Positions 53,105 through 62,538 of a stretch of 64,000 nt of DNA are shown here, one piece after another. Below the pieces are notes generated by a model. It had not been told where the DNA came from. It saw only the letters and a list, made by a program, of their open reading frames with translations, and did no database searches. Source of the DNA: Bacillota bacterium (GTDB lineage: Bacteria; Bacillota; SHA-98; Ch115). Location: contig JABLXA010000017.1 of the NCBI GenBank assembly GCA_013178415.1, positions 1 to 64,000 of the forward strand. Reading direction: 5' to 3'. A program made the translations under genes and the position numbers. Within the stretch, counting starts at the first letter, position 1. The number at the start of each line of letters is the position of its first letter.

Positions 53105-54490
53105 TCAGGCCAGGCCGTAATCCTCAAGCACGACCTTATTGAGGTCGATCCTCTCTTTTACGACCCTCCATGCTTCATCCTCGGTGTCTGGCATCGCGTC
53201 CAGATCCTTTTGCATTTTCTCCAGCCACGGTCTCTCGCGATCCGATATTATGACGCGGCCTTCTCTACCTGCGGCTTTAAGAGCCTCAATTGTCGCTTGC
53301 GCAGCAGCCCTGGCCTGGTCGTAGTGTGTCGATTCTCGTAAAATTTCCTTGCTTATCATCAAGACGACATCGGGCCTTAACACATAAGCCTGTGGATCCA
53401 GACGGCTATCCGAACCAACGAACCAGTCGCGAAGCTTGAGTGCTGATTCCCGCCCATCCTGGCTTGCCGTATTCATCAATCGGCAGTCATATGCTAGTTG
53501 TTCTATTGAAACAGTGGGAGCCATGCCCGCAAGGAGTTTCACGTTTTGGACGGATTCGTTGCTCCAAAGATCCGCCACAGCAGCCGCGATGTTCCCCAAT
53601 GGACTAAAATGTGCGCAAGCAGCTGATTTCCCTTCCATAGCAATGGGGTATCCCGTGATCGCCTTAATATATGGCCCTTCATATGCACAGTCTTTGCTCG
53701 GCCCTATCGCCCCGGCTTCATACGCGACAAGACTCCTGACTGCGCTTACGACCCTTACGACGGCTGCAAACACCCGAGGTATATAACCCTTTTCTGCCAG
53801 CATCATGGCCGTGTTCCCGAAGCCGCAGGCTGTATCACCTGACGGGATGCTTCCCGTCTCGTTAGCAATGGATACTATCGCTTTCCAAAGTCTTTCCATG
53901 TCCCGTGCAGCCATAACACCCAGAGAGAAGATGACAGCCTGCAGATCACAAGTTAAAAGCGCGTCATCGTGGACCTCCTTTCCACCCGTCGACTCGATGG
54001 CCAAAAACTCCGCCCCGGCTTGGGCGCACCCCCGGAATGTCTCAAGCATCGCGTCAAGCATCGGACCTTCCGACATCCGAGGAGGCCTTATCATATCCCG
54101 GACGTCATTTGGTGTAATCCTCATTACGCTCTTGAGTCCATGCCTGGATTCATACTCGCGCATCGCGTCCCTGACTATATTCGTGATCTCGATGCCCCAT
54201 TCGGGGTGAATAGTCGTAGGGGGAAGGAGCTCAACCTCGACTACCAGGCCTGGTACAGTAAGCTCGCTGGCACGCGTCAGGATGCCGTCGATCATCTCTC
54301 TATACTGCCGTTTGACTTCTTCCATAGTCTTTTCATTAATATCCATTGGAGGCAGCGTGAAATTGATTTCCGGGTAGACGATCCCACCACCTATGATCAT
54401 CCCATTTGCCAGTTTAATAGGCTTTGGAGATATTCCATATATGAAATCCCCCACATCGCTTATGGCCAATTTCTCAAATCGCCCTGTCAT
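53105..54490 (-). CDS. mtaB: Methanol:corrinoid methyltransferase, MtaB-type
   Basis: 461 aa, the usual MtaB length. MtaB cleaves the C-O bond of methanol with zinc and passes the methyl group to the corrinoid protein MtaC. Zinc-ligand candidates fit the known Glu-Cys-Cys pattern: FLAIESTGGKEV, GDTACGFGNTAMM, AACAHFSPLGN. The opening IIGGGIVYPEINFTLPPMDI is also characteristic. ATG 54490 with GGGGAGGG nine bases upstream; TTG 54499 is in frame. No mtaC or mtaA is in the window; it lies 42 bases behind cysK and so seems to be part of that operon. Confidence 0.82.
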   Translation of the reverse strand: MTGRFEKLAISDVGDFIYGISPKPIKLANGMIIGGGIVYPEINFTLPPMDINEKTMEEVKRQYREMIDGILTRASELTVPGLVVEVELLPPTTIHPEWGIEITNIVRDAMREYESRHGLKSVMRITPNDVRDMIRPPRMSEGPMLDAMLETFRGCAQAGAEFLAIESTGGKEVHDDALLTCDLQAVIFSLGVMAARDMERLWKAIVSIANETGSIPSGDTACGFGNTAMMLAEKGYIPRVFAAVVRVVSAVRSLVAYEAGAIGPSKDCAYEGPYIKAITGYPIAMEGKSAACAHFSPLGNIAAAVADLWSNESVQNVKLLAGMAPTVSIEQLAYDCRLMNTASQDGRESALKLRDWFVGSDSRLDPQAYVLRPDVVLMISKEILRESTHYDQARAAAQATIEALKAAGREGRVIISDRERPWLEKMQKDLDAMPDTEDEAWRVVKERIDLNKVVLEDYGLA

Positions 54491-54532
54491 ATCTGTCAAC
54501 CCTCCCCAAGATAGTCTGATCCTGGCCGCCGT

Positions 54533-55462
54533 TTAATCAAATACCCCTGTAGATAGGTACCTCTCTCCGGTATCCGGGAGTATCGCGACAATGAGCTTAC
54601 CGTGATTCTCCTCCCGCAGCGCTACCTGCACGGCGGCCCACGCGGCCGCGCCAGATGATATCCCTGCGAGTATCCCCTCTTCTCTGGCAAGGCGCTGTGC
54701 CATATTTATGGCCTCCTGCTGAGGAACCTGGATTATCTCATCGATCAATTCGCGTTTGAATACTTCGGGGACAAACCCCGCGCCGATTCCCTGTATCTTG
54801 TGAGGCCCCGGAGAGCCGCCAGAAAGCACGGGAGATTCCGCCGGTTCAACAGCGATTGCCTTGAAGCCTGGCTTTAAGTTTTTGATCACACTAGCGATGC
54901 CGGTGATAGTACCCCCAGTGCCTACGCCAGCCACGACTATGTCGACCTCACCGCAGGTGTCCTGCCAGATCTCTACCGCGGTGGTTTTAATATGAATCTC
55001 CGGATTTGCGGGATTTTTGAATTGCTGTGGTATAAATGAGCCAGGGATGGAGGCAGCGAGTTCTTCTGCCTTGCGAACGGCTCCGCTCATCCCCTCGGAA
55101 CCCGGAGTAAGGACTATTTCTGCCCCGAAAGCGGCAAGGAGCTTCCTCCGCTCAATCGACATCGTCTCTGGCATTGTAAGTATCAGATGATATCCTCTTG
55201 CTGCGGCCACAAATGCTAAGGCGATGCCGGTGTTTCCACTAGTGGGTTCAATTATGGTGGACCCGGGTTTAAGTATCCCCGCCTTCTCCGCTGCATTGAC
55301 CATAGATACACCTATACGGTCTTTGATACTCCCGCATGGATTGAATGATTCCAGTTTGGCGGCTACAGTTGCTCGAGCGCTTCCGGTCACCCTATTCAGC
55401 CGGACCAATGGTGTACCGCCAATCAGCTGTGTTATATCTCCTGCGATCTTGCTATTCTGCAT
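54533..55462 (-). CDS. cysK: Cysteine synthase (O-acetylserine sulfhydrylase)
   Basis: 309 aa PLP enzyme. Features: [16 protein letters not shown] lysine in [15 protein letters not shown], phosphate-binding [24 protein letters not shown], and [12 protein letters not shown]. Makes L-cysteine from O-acetylserine and sulfide. It overlaps the end of the Rrf2 regulator by 11 bases and is therefore co-transcribed with it; its product can bind CymR-type Rrf2 regulators in Bacillota, an attractive feedback here. Confidence 0.95.
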   Translation of the reverse strand: MQNSKIAGDITQLIGGTPLVRLNRVTGSARATVAAKLESFNPCGSIKDRIGVSMVNAAEKAGILKPGSTIIEPTSGNTGIALAFVAAARGYHLILTMPETMSIERRKLLAAFGAEIVLTPGSEGMSGAVRKAEELAASIPGSFIPQQFKNPANPEIHIKTTAVEIWQDTCGEVDIVVAGVGTGGTITGIASVIKNLKPGFKAIAVEPAESPVLSGGSPGPHKIQGIGAGFVPEVFKRELIDEIIQVPQQEAINMAQRLAREEGILAGISSGAAAWAAVQVALREENHGKLIVAILPDTGERYLSTGVFD

Positions 55463-55925
55463 ATTGCGTCCCTCCTGCTATGTCCGGATATTCGTCTTGA
55501 TCCTCCATTTTCACAAGTGATGCTATGGTAATAGCATCTAGGGCCTGCTCGATCTGTAATTGAAGGCGCAGCCATGCTGGTCTGCTCAGACAATGCTGTT
55601 TCCTTTTACAGCGGCTTGCGGCGCTCCTGCCAGGTGGACCAAGGCAATCAACGGGCGCTATGGGCCCCTCCAATGCGCGGATTACAGAAGCTACTGTTAT
55701 ATCTCCAGGGTTCTTCGCCAATCTAAATCCACCATTTATTCCTCTTTCTGCCTCCACAAGCCCCGATTGCCTGAGTTTATGGAAAATCAAGGCAAGATAG
55801 CCCTTTGAGATACCCTCTCGTTCCGAGATGTGGGCTAACGCAACAGGTTTGCCGTCTTTGGACATGAGGGCTAGAGCACACATCGCCCGGACGCCATACC
55901 TTGCCCTTGTGGAAAGCTTCATCAT
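55452..55925 (-). CDS. Rrf2-family regulator (IscR/CymR-like)
   Basis: 157 aa. N-terminal winged helix: [60 protein letters not shown]. Three cysteines follow in [19 protein letters not shown], a spacing compatible with an IscR-type iron-sulfur cluster, whereas CymR proteins lack it. It probably senses Fe-S or cysteine status and controls cysK, nifS and nifU downstream. ATG 55925 or 55922; GGGGGTGATAGG upstream. Confidence 0.88.
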   Translation of the reverse strand: MMKLSTRARYGVRAMCALALMSKDGKPVALAHISEREGISKGYLALIFHKLRQSGLVEAERGINGGFRLAKNPGDITVASVIRALEGPIAPVDCLGPPGRSAASRCKRKQHCLSRPAWLRLQLQIEQALDAITIASLVKMEDQDEYPDIAGGTQYAE

Positions 55926-56133
55926 GATGTGCCTATCACCCCCCTAAAAAAGATTAGCAATTTGATTATCTTTTACTTGAATAGACTATATCACTTACGA
56001 AAGGATGCGTCAATCATGTCTCTCCCATTTCGGGCGCATAACTACCCAGGAGATCTGTCCATCTCGTAGACAGATGGAATGCTCTCTGGAAGAAGGAAGG
56101 CATGTGCCCATCTGGAAATCCAGAAAACTCTTC

Positions 56134-56163
56134 TTGACAGTCCAAAAGAATCCAGAATATAAT
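56134..56163 (+). promoter_or_regulatory. Consensus sigma-A promoter of the metQ transcript
   Basis: TTGACA at 56134-56139, 18-base spacer and TATAAT at 56158-56163, both perfect. Transcription would start about 35 bases before the riboswitch. Confidence 0.85.
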
Positions 56164-56204
56164 AGCGGCAATAAAGCTTTCGCAGAGAAAGATTCAAGAA
56201 TTGA

Positions 56205-56299
56205 ACCTCGCATCGAGAGCGGCGGAGGGACTGGCCCAATGAAGCCCGGCAACCGGCAGCCTTGGTGCTCCAGTGGTGCCAAATCCTGCAGGGCGAGGT
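56205..56299 (+). promoter_or_regulatory. SAM-I (S-box) riboswitch
   Basis: The core is unmistakable: ATCGAGAG, GCGGAGGGACTGGCCC, AATGAAGCCCGGCAACC, GGTGCTCC, AGTGGTGCCAAATCC, TGCAGGG. The closing P1 helix is ACCTCGC (56205-56211) with GCGAGGT (56293-56299). S-box elements bind S-adenosylmethionine and switch off methionine uptake or synthesis genes. The controlled gene is metQ at 56643. A perfect hairpin GGCCTCTCC / GGAGAGGCC (56379-56404) lies downstream but has no U run, so the expression platform is unclear. Confidence 0.95.
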
Positions 56300-56378
56300 C
56301 TGGTGGGATCCAGATGAAATCCCGCAGACGTGGAACCTGGGAGATGGGAGGAGGGTGTCAGATGAGCATGCGCATGAC

Positions 56379-56404
56379 GGCCTCTCCTGATTTCGGGAGA
56401 GGCC
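56379..56404 (+). promoter_or_regulatory. Strong leader hairpin between riboswitch and metQ
   Basis: Nine perfect base pairs with an eight-base loop, followed by AAAAAG rather than T residues. Further on, 56537-56588 holds two copies of ATGGCTGAAGGCT(A/G)GATATC. The remaining leader up to 56640 is noncoding. Confidence 0.6.
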
Positions 56405-56642
56405 AAAAAGTTCCATGGGGGTGAACGCGGAGATTCTGCAGCGAGAGCAGAAATCCTGCAACTAGATAGGGTAACTGATATTCCCGTTCGGAGATTATGC
56501 CGGTGACCGCAGTGGGGCTATCTTCAATGCACAAGCGATTCAAATGGCTGAAGGCTGGATATCACATGGCTGAAGGCTAGATATCGCATAGATGTAAGCC
56601 CGAAAGATGGACCGGGCAGATTCATAGATAGGAGGAATTTCT

Positions 56643-57446
56643 GTGCAGAGTTATCTTAAGTCTCGGATACTATTGGCGATTTTACTTGTGGCAGCAAGTC
56701 TGGTCGTCGTGTTACCTTGTTATGCAGCAACCGTCATCAGAGTAGGGGCAACCCCCGTACCTCATGCGGAAATCTTGGAAGTCATAAAGCCTATCCTCGA
56801 AAAGCAAGGCATTACGCTCAAGGTTATAGAGTTCTCTGATTATGTTAGGCCAAACCTGGCGGTGGCTGATGGCGAACTGGACGCCAACTTTTTCCAGCAT
56901 ATTCCCTACCTGGAGAGCTTTTCACGAGACCATAAACTGGATCTCACCTGGATTGCGAAGGTGCATATCGAACCCATGGGCATCTATTCTAAGAAGATCA
57001 AGAACCTCTCGGAGTTGAGGGAGAAGGCAGTCGTCGGGATCCCCAATGATGAAACCAACGGCGGCAGAGCGCTCCTCTTGCTGCAATCAGCAGGCCTCAT
57101 AGAGCTCAGGAAGGGCGTAGGTGCCAAGGGCACACCCCTCGATATCGTCAAGAACCCCAAAGGGCTCTTGATCCGTGAATTGGAGGCTGCGCAGCTCCCC
57201 AGAGCCCTTGATGATCTTGATATTGCAGTTATTAATGGAAATTTCGCTCTGCAGGCAGGAATGACACCCACTAAGGATGCACTGAAACTGGAAGGCGCAG
57301 AATCGCCTTATGTGAATGTGCTGGTCGTGAGGACCAAAGACAAGAACAATCCCGCGCTGCTCAAACTCGCCAGGGCGCTGAACAGCAAAGAAGTCAAGGA
57401 TTTCATCCTTGGAAAATACGCCGGAGGGGTTGTGCCCGTATTCTAG
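56643..57446 (+). CDS. metQ: Methionine ABC transporter substrate-binding protein, orphan
   Basis: 267 aa exported NlpA/MetQ-family protein. Signal peptide at 1-28 (ILLAILLVAASLVVVLPCYA, AT); the cysteine follows a proline, not a standard lipobox. Binding-domain features: VIRVGATPVPHAEILEVIKP, DANFFQHIPYLESF, VGIPNDETNGGRALLLLQSA, DIAVINGNFALQAG, SPYVNVLVVR. GTG start with AGGAGG eight bases upstream. No metN or metI follows: the next gene is convergent. It must work with a transporter encoded elsewhere. Control by the S-box confirms the methionine assignment. Confidence 0.92.
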   Translation: MQSYLKSRILLAILLVAASLVVVLPCYAATVIRVGATPVPHAEILEVIKPILEKQGITLKVIEFSDYVRPNLAVADGELDANFFQHIPYLESFSRDHKLDLTWIAKVHIEPMGIYSKKIKNLSELREKAVVGIPNDETNGGRALLLLQSAGLIELRKGVGAKGTPLDIVKNPKGLLIRELEAAQLPRALDDLDIAVINGNFALQAGMTPTKDALKLEGAESPYVNVLVVRTKDKNNPALLKLARALNSKEVKDFILGKYAGGVVPVF

Positions 57447-57627
57447 GTCTTGATCTTATGTATCATGCTTTTATGGGCCGCTGTTCCTGTCCTATCTGGT
57501 CTTAATTGCCGACATGGCCGGCATGCCCGTGTAAATGAGAGGGACGGTGTCGCCGAGGATGCCGTCCCCCCATTGAAGAAGACGCCTATGCTCCCGGGAT
57601 ATACTCCCCAAACAAGTCAGATCCTAG

Positions 57628-58881
57628 CTATATTTCGGTCCGCAAGGCGAAATCCCGGAAATTATCCCCGAAAAGCCTCGCTGCGTCACGCTCAATCTCT
57701 TCCTCTTCTGGGACCCAGCCTGTTTCGAGCAAGTCAAGATACTTATCTTGTAAGACTTTTGCTATGGTCGCTTTTGAGTGTTCCCACTTATATATGAGCT
57801 GGTCAAACACGCGAGCATCGGAATGCTGAGGTATGAAGCTGGTTCCCAGAAGCTCGACACGCATACGGGTTATCTCTTCCACGAGGCTCGGATTATTCAA
57901 AAACCACCAGCACCCAAATATCATAAGGTTGCGGAACTTGCGGGCCATCACGGACAGTTCATGCTGATTTTCTCTCGAAAGCAACGTGACCATAAATTTG
58001 TTTTCAGGATACCTGGCTGCAAGGTATTTTATGACCCTGATGTTCATCCGCCCGACCGCGTCGCCGGCGTCCCCGAGGCCAGGGTTGACTTGCCGGTCGA
58101 CCCCGATCATCATGGCAAATGGCACACCCAGCTCGCGTGAGACGGGGATTACACAATCCTCGATGAACCTCGCGCGGGGCGAATCCTCAGGGATATTGAA
58201 ATCATAAGGAAGTGAAACCGCCATGTAGACAGCCTTCATCCGCCCTATCCAGTCCTCCAGAAATCGCCTTACGCCTTTGAGGGTATCGGCTGATAGATCC
58301 TCTGAGACATCATAGCCCCATTCGCGGAGACGCTGGCATGCCACAGGCCACGAATTCAAGAGCACATCAAGGCGAAGAGCGGCAAGGAAGCGCTCATCGC
58401 GCCGTTTGCCATCCAGCCACATCTTTCTTTCGCGCGGATTGAAGGGATCATTGGTCATCACAATCTTGTCGATGCCCTCAAGCTCGAAAACGCGATCCAC
58501 ATAGTCTTCAACAGTGATGTCCCGGAAAAACTGCCGGTAGGATTCAAGATCGCGGGATTTGACATCGAGGCCGAGCCTTGACAGGACAGTGAGGACACCA
58601 CGGCATGCTTCACTGCAAGGGGTCCGCTCGATGAAAAGGGCCTTCCAGATCAAGTCAGCTTGTTCGCGCTTGGACATAGCCCAAAATCTGGAGTATGGTA
58701 TATCCACGACCCTCATAGTCTCAGCTACAAGGTAATGGTATGTAAGGAGTTCATCAATCCCCCAAAGGAAAAGGTCGCCGAATGTCGGCGGGAAGATGTG
58801 GGTATGCACGTCCGTAATTCGGGCCTTGCTGACGGCATTGGACACAACCTCACGAAGTCGCGCAGGATCTTCTATATGCAT
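57628..58881 (-). CDS. Glucuronate/uronate isomerase-like amidohydrolase-superfamily protein
   Basis: 417 aa from ATG 58881 (GGAGGT seven bases upstream; the frame is open to 59016). Metal motif HxH in ARITDVHTHIFPPTFG, then GIDELLTYHYLVAETMRV, MTNDPFNPRERKMW, and the C-terminal RNLMIFGCWWFLNNPSLVEE. These fit the UxaC-like clade that isomerises D-glucuronate or related uronates. It is shorter than classical UxaC (about 465 aa). Follows a Gfo/Idh oxidoreductase by 78 bases, so the two probably act on one sugar-acid pathway. Confidence 0.75.
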   Translation of the reverse strand: MHIEDPARLREVVSNAVSKARITDVHTHIFPPTFGDLFLWGIDELLTYHYLVAETMRVVDIPYSRFWAMSKREQADLIWKALFIERTPCSEACRGVLTVLSRLGLDVKSRDLESYRQFFRDITVEDYVDRVFELEGIDKIVMTNDPFNPRERKMWLDGKRRDERFLAALRLDVLLNSWPVACQRLREWGYDVSEDLSADTLKGVRRFLEDWIGRMKAVYMAVSLPYDFNIPEDSPRARFIEDCVIPVSRELGVPFAMMIGVDRQVNPGLGDAGDAVGRMNIRVIKYLAARYPENKFMVTLLSRENQHELSVMARKFRNLMIFGCWWFLNNPSLVEEITRMRVELLGTSFIPQHSDARVFDQLIYKWEHSKATIAKVLQDKYLDLLETGWVPEEEEIERDAARLFGDNFRDFALRTEI

Positions 58882-58958
58882 CGCATGTACCTCCGTAGAA
58901 TTTGATAAAATGGGACAGGCGCGAATCACGCCGCAAAAAATAGGTATGCCTCCTACGG

Positions 58959-60071
58959 CTATTCGTCCAGTCTCCCGGGCATCAGGCCCAAAGGCAATGG
59001 GGCAGGACGCTCGCACGTGCTCTGGATCTCGATATGTTTACCTTCCCTCGCTGCATCATGGAAGGCATGCATTATGTCCAGGACGTGATAGGCGAGTTCT
59101 CCATTCGCCCGATGGGGCCTTCCAGACCGGAGAGCATAGGCCATGTCTGCCGCTCCGATGCCCCTGCTGTTCTGAGAATACCCATGCGTCAATGGAATCT
59201 CGCTCCACTCACTCGCGCCAGCCCTCTTTATGCGGACCGGTCCTCCGAAGGTATTCGGATCAGGCACACTCAGGGTTCCCTCAGTCCCGTAGACCTCGAT
59301 TCGCGGAAGCTCAGCTCCCCAGACATCAAAACTAGTGATTATGGTCCCGATGGCGCCGCTGGCGAAGTCCAAAATGCCTGCCACATGTGTGGGGACATCG
59401 ACCTTGATCTTTGTGCCATATTTGGGCTTGCTGGTAATGATCCTTTCCGGGAAAGTGATTCTGGTTGAACCGGTCACGCGGCGAACTGGCCCCAGGAGGT
59501 TTATGAGAGCGGTGAGATAATAGGGCCCCATGTCAAACATCGGACCGCCGCCAATTTTGTAGTAGAATTCGGGATCCGGATGCCAGCTCTCAGGCCCGTG
59601 ACCCATCATGAAAGCGGTCGCTCCCACGGGTTCGCCAATCCAGCCATCATCAATGAGCTTCCTGCAGGTCTGAAGCCCGCCACCCAAAAATGTATCCGGC
59701 GCGCATCCGACCCTTAGCCCCTTTGCCGCTGCCGTCTCAAGTATCTCTTTTCCCTCTTCGCGCGTAATGGCCAGAGGCTTCTCATTGTGGACAGATTTTC
59801 CTGCGTTCAAGGCCGCCATCGCTACCTGGTAATGAGCTCTCGGAACGGTAAGGTTGATCACGATCTTTATATCCGGGTCCGCCAGGAGTTCCTCTACAGT
59901 GCATGCCTTGGCTCCAAATTCGGCAGCCTTGGCCTGCGCCCTCCCCATATCGAGGTCTGCGCAAGCGACGATATCGAGTATCTCAAATGTCTTGCCTGCC
60001 GAGAAATAGATGCCACTAATAGTGCCGCATCCGATTATGCCCACCTTCGTTGGTTCAATGCTCATACTCAT
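58959..60071 (-). CDS. Gfo/Idh/MocA-family oxidoreductase
   Basis: 370 aa. N-terminal NAD(P) site [19 protein letters not shown], then the EKP signature in [15 protein letters not shown], and the C-terminal substrate domain with [20 protein letters not shown]. These enzymes oxidise or reduce sugars, inositols or uronates. ATG 60071 with GAGGGG upstream; open frame extends to 60137. First gene of a two-gene unit with the uronate isomerase-like protein. Confidence 0.88.
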   Translation of the reverse strand: MSMSIEPTKVGIIGCGTISGIYFSAGKTFEILDIVACADLDMGRAQAKAAEFGAKACTVEELLADPDIKIVINLTVPRAHYQVAMAALNAGKSVHNEKPLAITREEGKEILETAAAKGLRVGCAPDTFLGGGLQTCRKLIDDGWIGEPVGATAFMMGHGPESWHPDPEFYYKIGGGPMFDMGPYYLTALINLLGPVRRVTGSTRITFPERIITSKPKYGTKIKVDVPTHVAGILDFASGAIGTIITSFDVWGAELPRIEVYGTEGTLSVPDPNTFGGPVRIKRAGASEWSEIPLTHGYSQNSRGIGAADMAYALRSGRPHRANGELAYHVLDIMHAFHDAAREGKHIEIQSTCERPAPLPLGLMPGRLDE

Positions 60072-60219
60072 AGATGATCCCCTCACCTTCCTTGAATTGG
60101 ATATCGCTTCCCACAACGAAATTCCCACCCAGGGCATATCGACAAATAATTCGAGATCGACACCCTATTTCCCTATGGTTCACCGCTGTTAACTGAATGA
60201 TAACTTCAGGTAGCAAGTC

Positions 60220-61458
60220 TTAATTGATGTATCTCCACTGGGAAAGATAGGACTCCTGTTCATCAGTCAAATGATCTATCTGAATCCCGGCGGTCTGGAG
60301 CTTTATGTGCGCAATCTGCTGGTCTATCTTGCCAGGTACAGGGATAAGACCCACAGGAAGTTCCCTCGCACTGCGGGCGCACCATTCAAGGGCCAATGCC
60401 TGTACAGCGAATGAAAGATCCATGATCTCCACTGGATGGCCGTCGCCTGCGGCGAGGTTGATCAGTCTGCCCTGAGCTATCAAATAGATCTTCTTACCGT
60501 CGGAAAATGAGAACTCCTCGATGTTATTGCGGACAATTCTCGAAGAAGCCATTCGCCGCAGGGCTCTCACATCGACCTCAACATCAAAATGCCCGGCATT
60601 GGCCAAGATTGCTCCATCCTTCATGAGGTTGAAATGCTCTTCCCCGATGACCCCGCAGTTTCCCGTGGCGGTGAGGAAGACGTCGCCTACCTTTGCGGCC
60701 TCTTTCATCGGCATTACTTCAAAACCATCGAAAACGGCCTCAAGAGCCCTGACCGGGTCTACCTCAGTAATAACCACCCTGCCACGCATTCCTCTGATCT
60801 TTTCAGCGATACCACGCCCGACCCAGCCGTAACCAGCAACAACAAAGATCTTCGATGACACCACCAGGTTCGTCGCCCGCAAGAAACCCGCGAGGGCCGA
60901 TTCACCAGTCCCATAGCGGTTGTCAAATAGATGCTTCATTCTAGCATCGTTTACCGCTACAATGGGAAATGGGAGGACTCCGTCCTTTTCCATAGCCTTT
61001 GCGCGGTTGATGCCAGTAGTCGTCTCCTCACAAGCTGCAAGGGTTTTACTCTTCAGTTTCGGAAACTCCTGCACAAGGGTCGCAGTGAGGTCTAGTCCGT
61101 CGTCCAATAAGAGATCCGGCGAATACTCAAGGACGCGTCGCAGGTTTCCTGCATGCTCTTCATCGCTCTCACCATACCAGGCGTAAACATGCGCTCCCAT
61201 TTGAGCCAAAGCATGAGCCACGTCGTCCTGAGTAGACAGAGGATTGCTTCCCGTGATGGCGACATCCGCTCCACCTTCCATAAGGCACAATGCCAGTCTA
61301 GCCGTCTTTGCCTCCAGGTGGATCGACATGCCTATTGTCATTCCATCAAAAGGCTTGTTTTGACGGAAATTCTGTTCGATCTCCGCCAACACAGGCATAT
61401 GAGTTCGCGCCCATTCGATTTTGGCGGCCCCTTCATCCATGTCTCTATTTACCCCCAT
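60220..61458 (-). CDS. ahcY: S-adenosylhomocysteine hydrolase
   Basis: 412 aa, the short form seen in archaea, Thermotogae and some Bacillota. Features: MSIHLEAKTARLALCLMEGG, CEETTTGINRAKAMEKDG, FDNRYGTGESALAGFLRATN, the NAD site VVAGYGWVGRGIAEKIRGM, ITEVDPVRALEAVFDGFEVM and GHFDVEVD. Hydrolyses S-adenosylhomocysteine to adenosine and homocysteine, relieving inhibition of methyltransferases such as ArsM here. ATG 61458 with AGGTGATC eight bases upstream; ATG 61440 and GTG 61470 are alternatives. Confidence 0.93.
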   Translation of the reverse strand: MGVNRDMDEGAAKIEWARTHMPVLAEIEQNFRQNKPFDGMTIGMSIHLEAKTARLALCLMEGGADVAITGSNPLSTQDDVAHALAQMGAHVYAWYGESDEEHAGNLRRVLEYSPDLLLDDGLDLTATLVQEFPKLKSKTLAACEETTTGINRAKAMEKDGVLPFPIVAVNDARMKHLFDNRYGTGESALAGFLRATNLVVSSKIFVVAGYGWVGRGIAEKIRGMRGRVVITEVDPVRALEAVFDGFEVMPMKEAAKVGDVFLTATGNCGVIGEEHFNLMKDGAILANAGHFDVEVDVRALRRMASSRIVRNNIEEFSFSDGKKIYLIAQGRLINLAAGDGHPVEIMDLSFAVQALALEWCARSARELPVGLIPVPGKIDQQIAHIKLQTAGIQIDHLTDEQESYLSQWRYIN

Positions 61459-61554
61459 CCTGATGATCACCTGTCTTTTAGAGTTTCGTAAAACTCAGGC
61501 ATTGAAAAGATATGCAGAAAGCCGGCATGAATTAGCTGGCAAAACCTGCAGCCT

Positions 61555-62115
61555 TTATTCCCCTCGGATCTTCAAGAATAACAGAGCAGCTGTTGTCTTT
61601 GCATCACAGATCACGCCATTTTCTACCATGCGAATTGCCTCATCGAGAGTGACGGTCTCAGTCTGGATGAACTCATCTTCATCGGGGTGCGCGGCCGTCC
61701 GTGACAAGCCTCTCGCAATGAAAATATGGATGATCTCGTCGGAAAACCCAGGCGTTGTATAAAAACTCAGTATCTTCTGGAAGGAAGCTCCGACATAACC
61801 GGTTTCTTCTTCAAGCTCTCGTCGCGCGCACTCCATTATCTCCTCATCCCTATCAACCTTGCCGGCAGGTATCTCAAGAGTCACCCTTCCTATTGGGTAG
61901 CGATATTGCCTTACCATTACGATCCTGTTCTGATCAAGAAGCGGTATTATTGCCACCGCCGCGGAATGCTCCACGACTTCCCTGGTGGAAGTCCGGCCAT
62001 CAGGGAGCTTCACCGTATCTACCCGTAGGTTTACGATCTTTCCCTCATAAATTCTCTTTGTGTCAACTGTATCCTCCTGGATCTTACTTGCATCGAAGAC
62101 CAAATTCAAAGCCAA
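61555..62115 (-). CDS. ADP-ribose pyrophosphatase (NudF-type Nudix hydrolase)
   Basis: 186 aa. The Nudix box GKVDRDEEIMECARRELEEE TGY is complete, with upstream RQYRYPIGRVTLEIPAG and the NudF-like N-terminal strand set (TKRIYEGKIVNLRVDTVKLP). Splits ADP-ribose to AMP and ribose-5-phosphate. The start is uncertain: TTG codons at 62115 and 62109 follow CAGGGGG; 62109 has the better spacing. It precedes ahcY on the same strand by about 100 bases. Confidence 0.9.
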   Translation of the reverse strand: MALNLVFDASKIQEDTVDTKRIYEGKIVNLRVDTVKLPDGRTSTREVVEHSAAVAIIPLLDQNRIVMVRQYRYPIGRVTLEIPAGKVDRDEEIMECARRELEEETGYVGASFQKILSFYTTPGFSDEIIHIFIARGLSRTAAHPDEDEFIQTETVTLDEAIRMVENGVICDAKTTAALLFLKIRGE

Positions 62116-62538
62116 AACCCCCTGTCTGTAAGACCTAAGACATGTTTGACTGAAGCTAACGCGCGGCTATGTCCTCTGCGATCCTCATTCGCGCCGCTAA
62201 GATGAGCGGAATCTCGGGCACACTATGCGATGCTGGCGCCCTCTGATTTTCGAACATGTGAGGAGGCGCCTCCTGTCGGATGGCGCCACCCCACCCTGCT
62301 TATCCATTCTCCATCAATCTCTATGAAAGAGCAAGACCTCGACCTTGGCCAAGACCTTGAATCTGGCAAATATGACCGAGCTGACAAGATTCTCGCCAGC
62401 TGACCCAAGTCCCACCATCCCCTGCCGGGAAACCGTGCGCGGTAATATAGCGGCATTGTCTTCCTTTCAAATCTGAATTTGGCCATCCTTAGACACTGGA
62501 AAAGGAAAATGCGACCCGGCATAATCAGAAAGATCTTG
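62116..62538. repeat. Repeat-containing intergenic region with element E copy 2
   Basis: 62398-62456 matches element E at 50726-50777 (AGCTGACCCAAG ... GCGGTAATATAGCGGCA). Just before it, GACAAGATTCTCGCCAGCTGACC and CTTGGCCAAGACC resemble phrases of array D, so the array family has reached this site too. A palindrome-like GAGGCGCCTCCTGTC... GGATGGCGCCACC lies near 62262-62295. No gene recognised. Confidence 0.55.

Noticed and set aside
53969-54514. 181-codon plus-strand frame
   Set aside because: Antisense shadow of mtaB.
56379-56404. Canonical intrinsic terminator of the S-box
   Set aside because: Excellent stem but followed by A residues; no U run on the plus strand.
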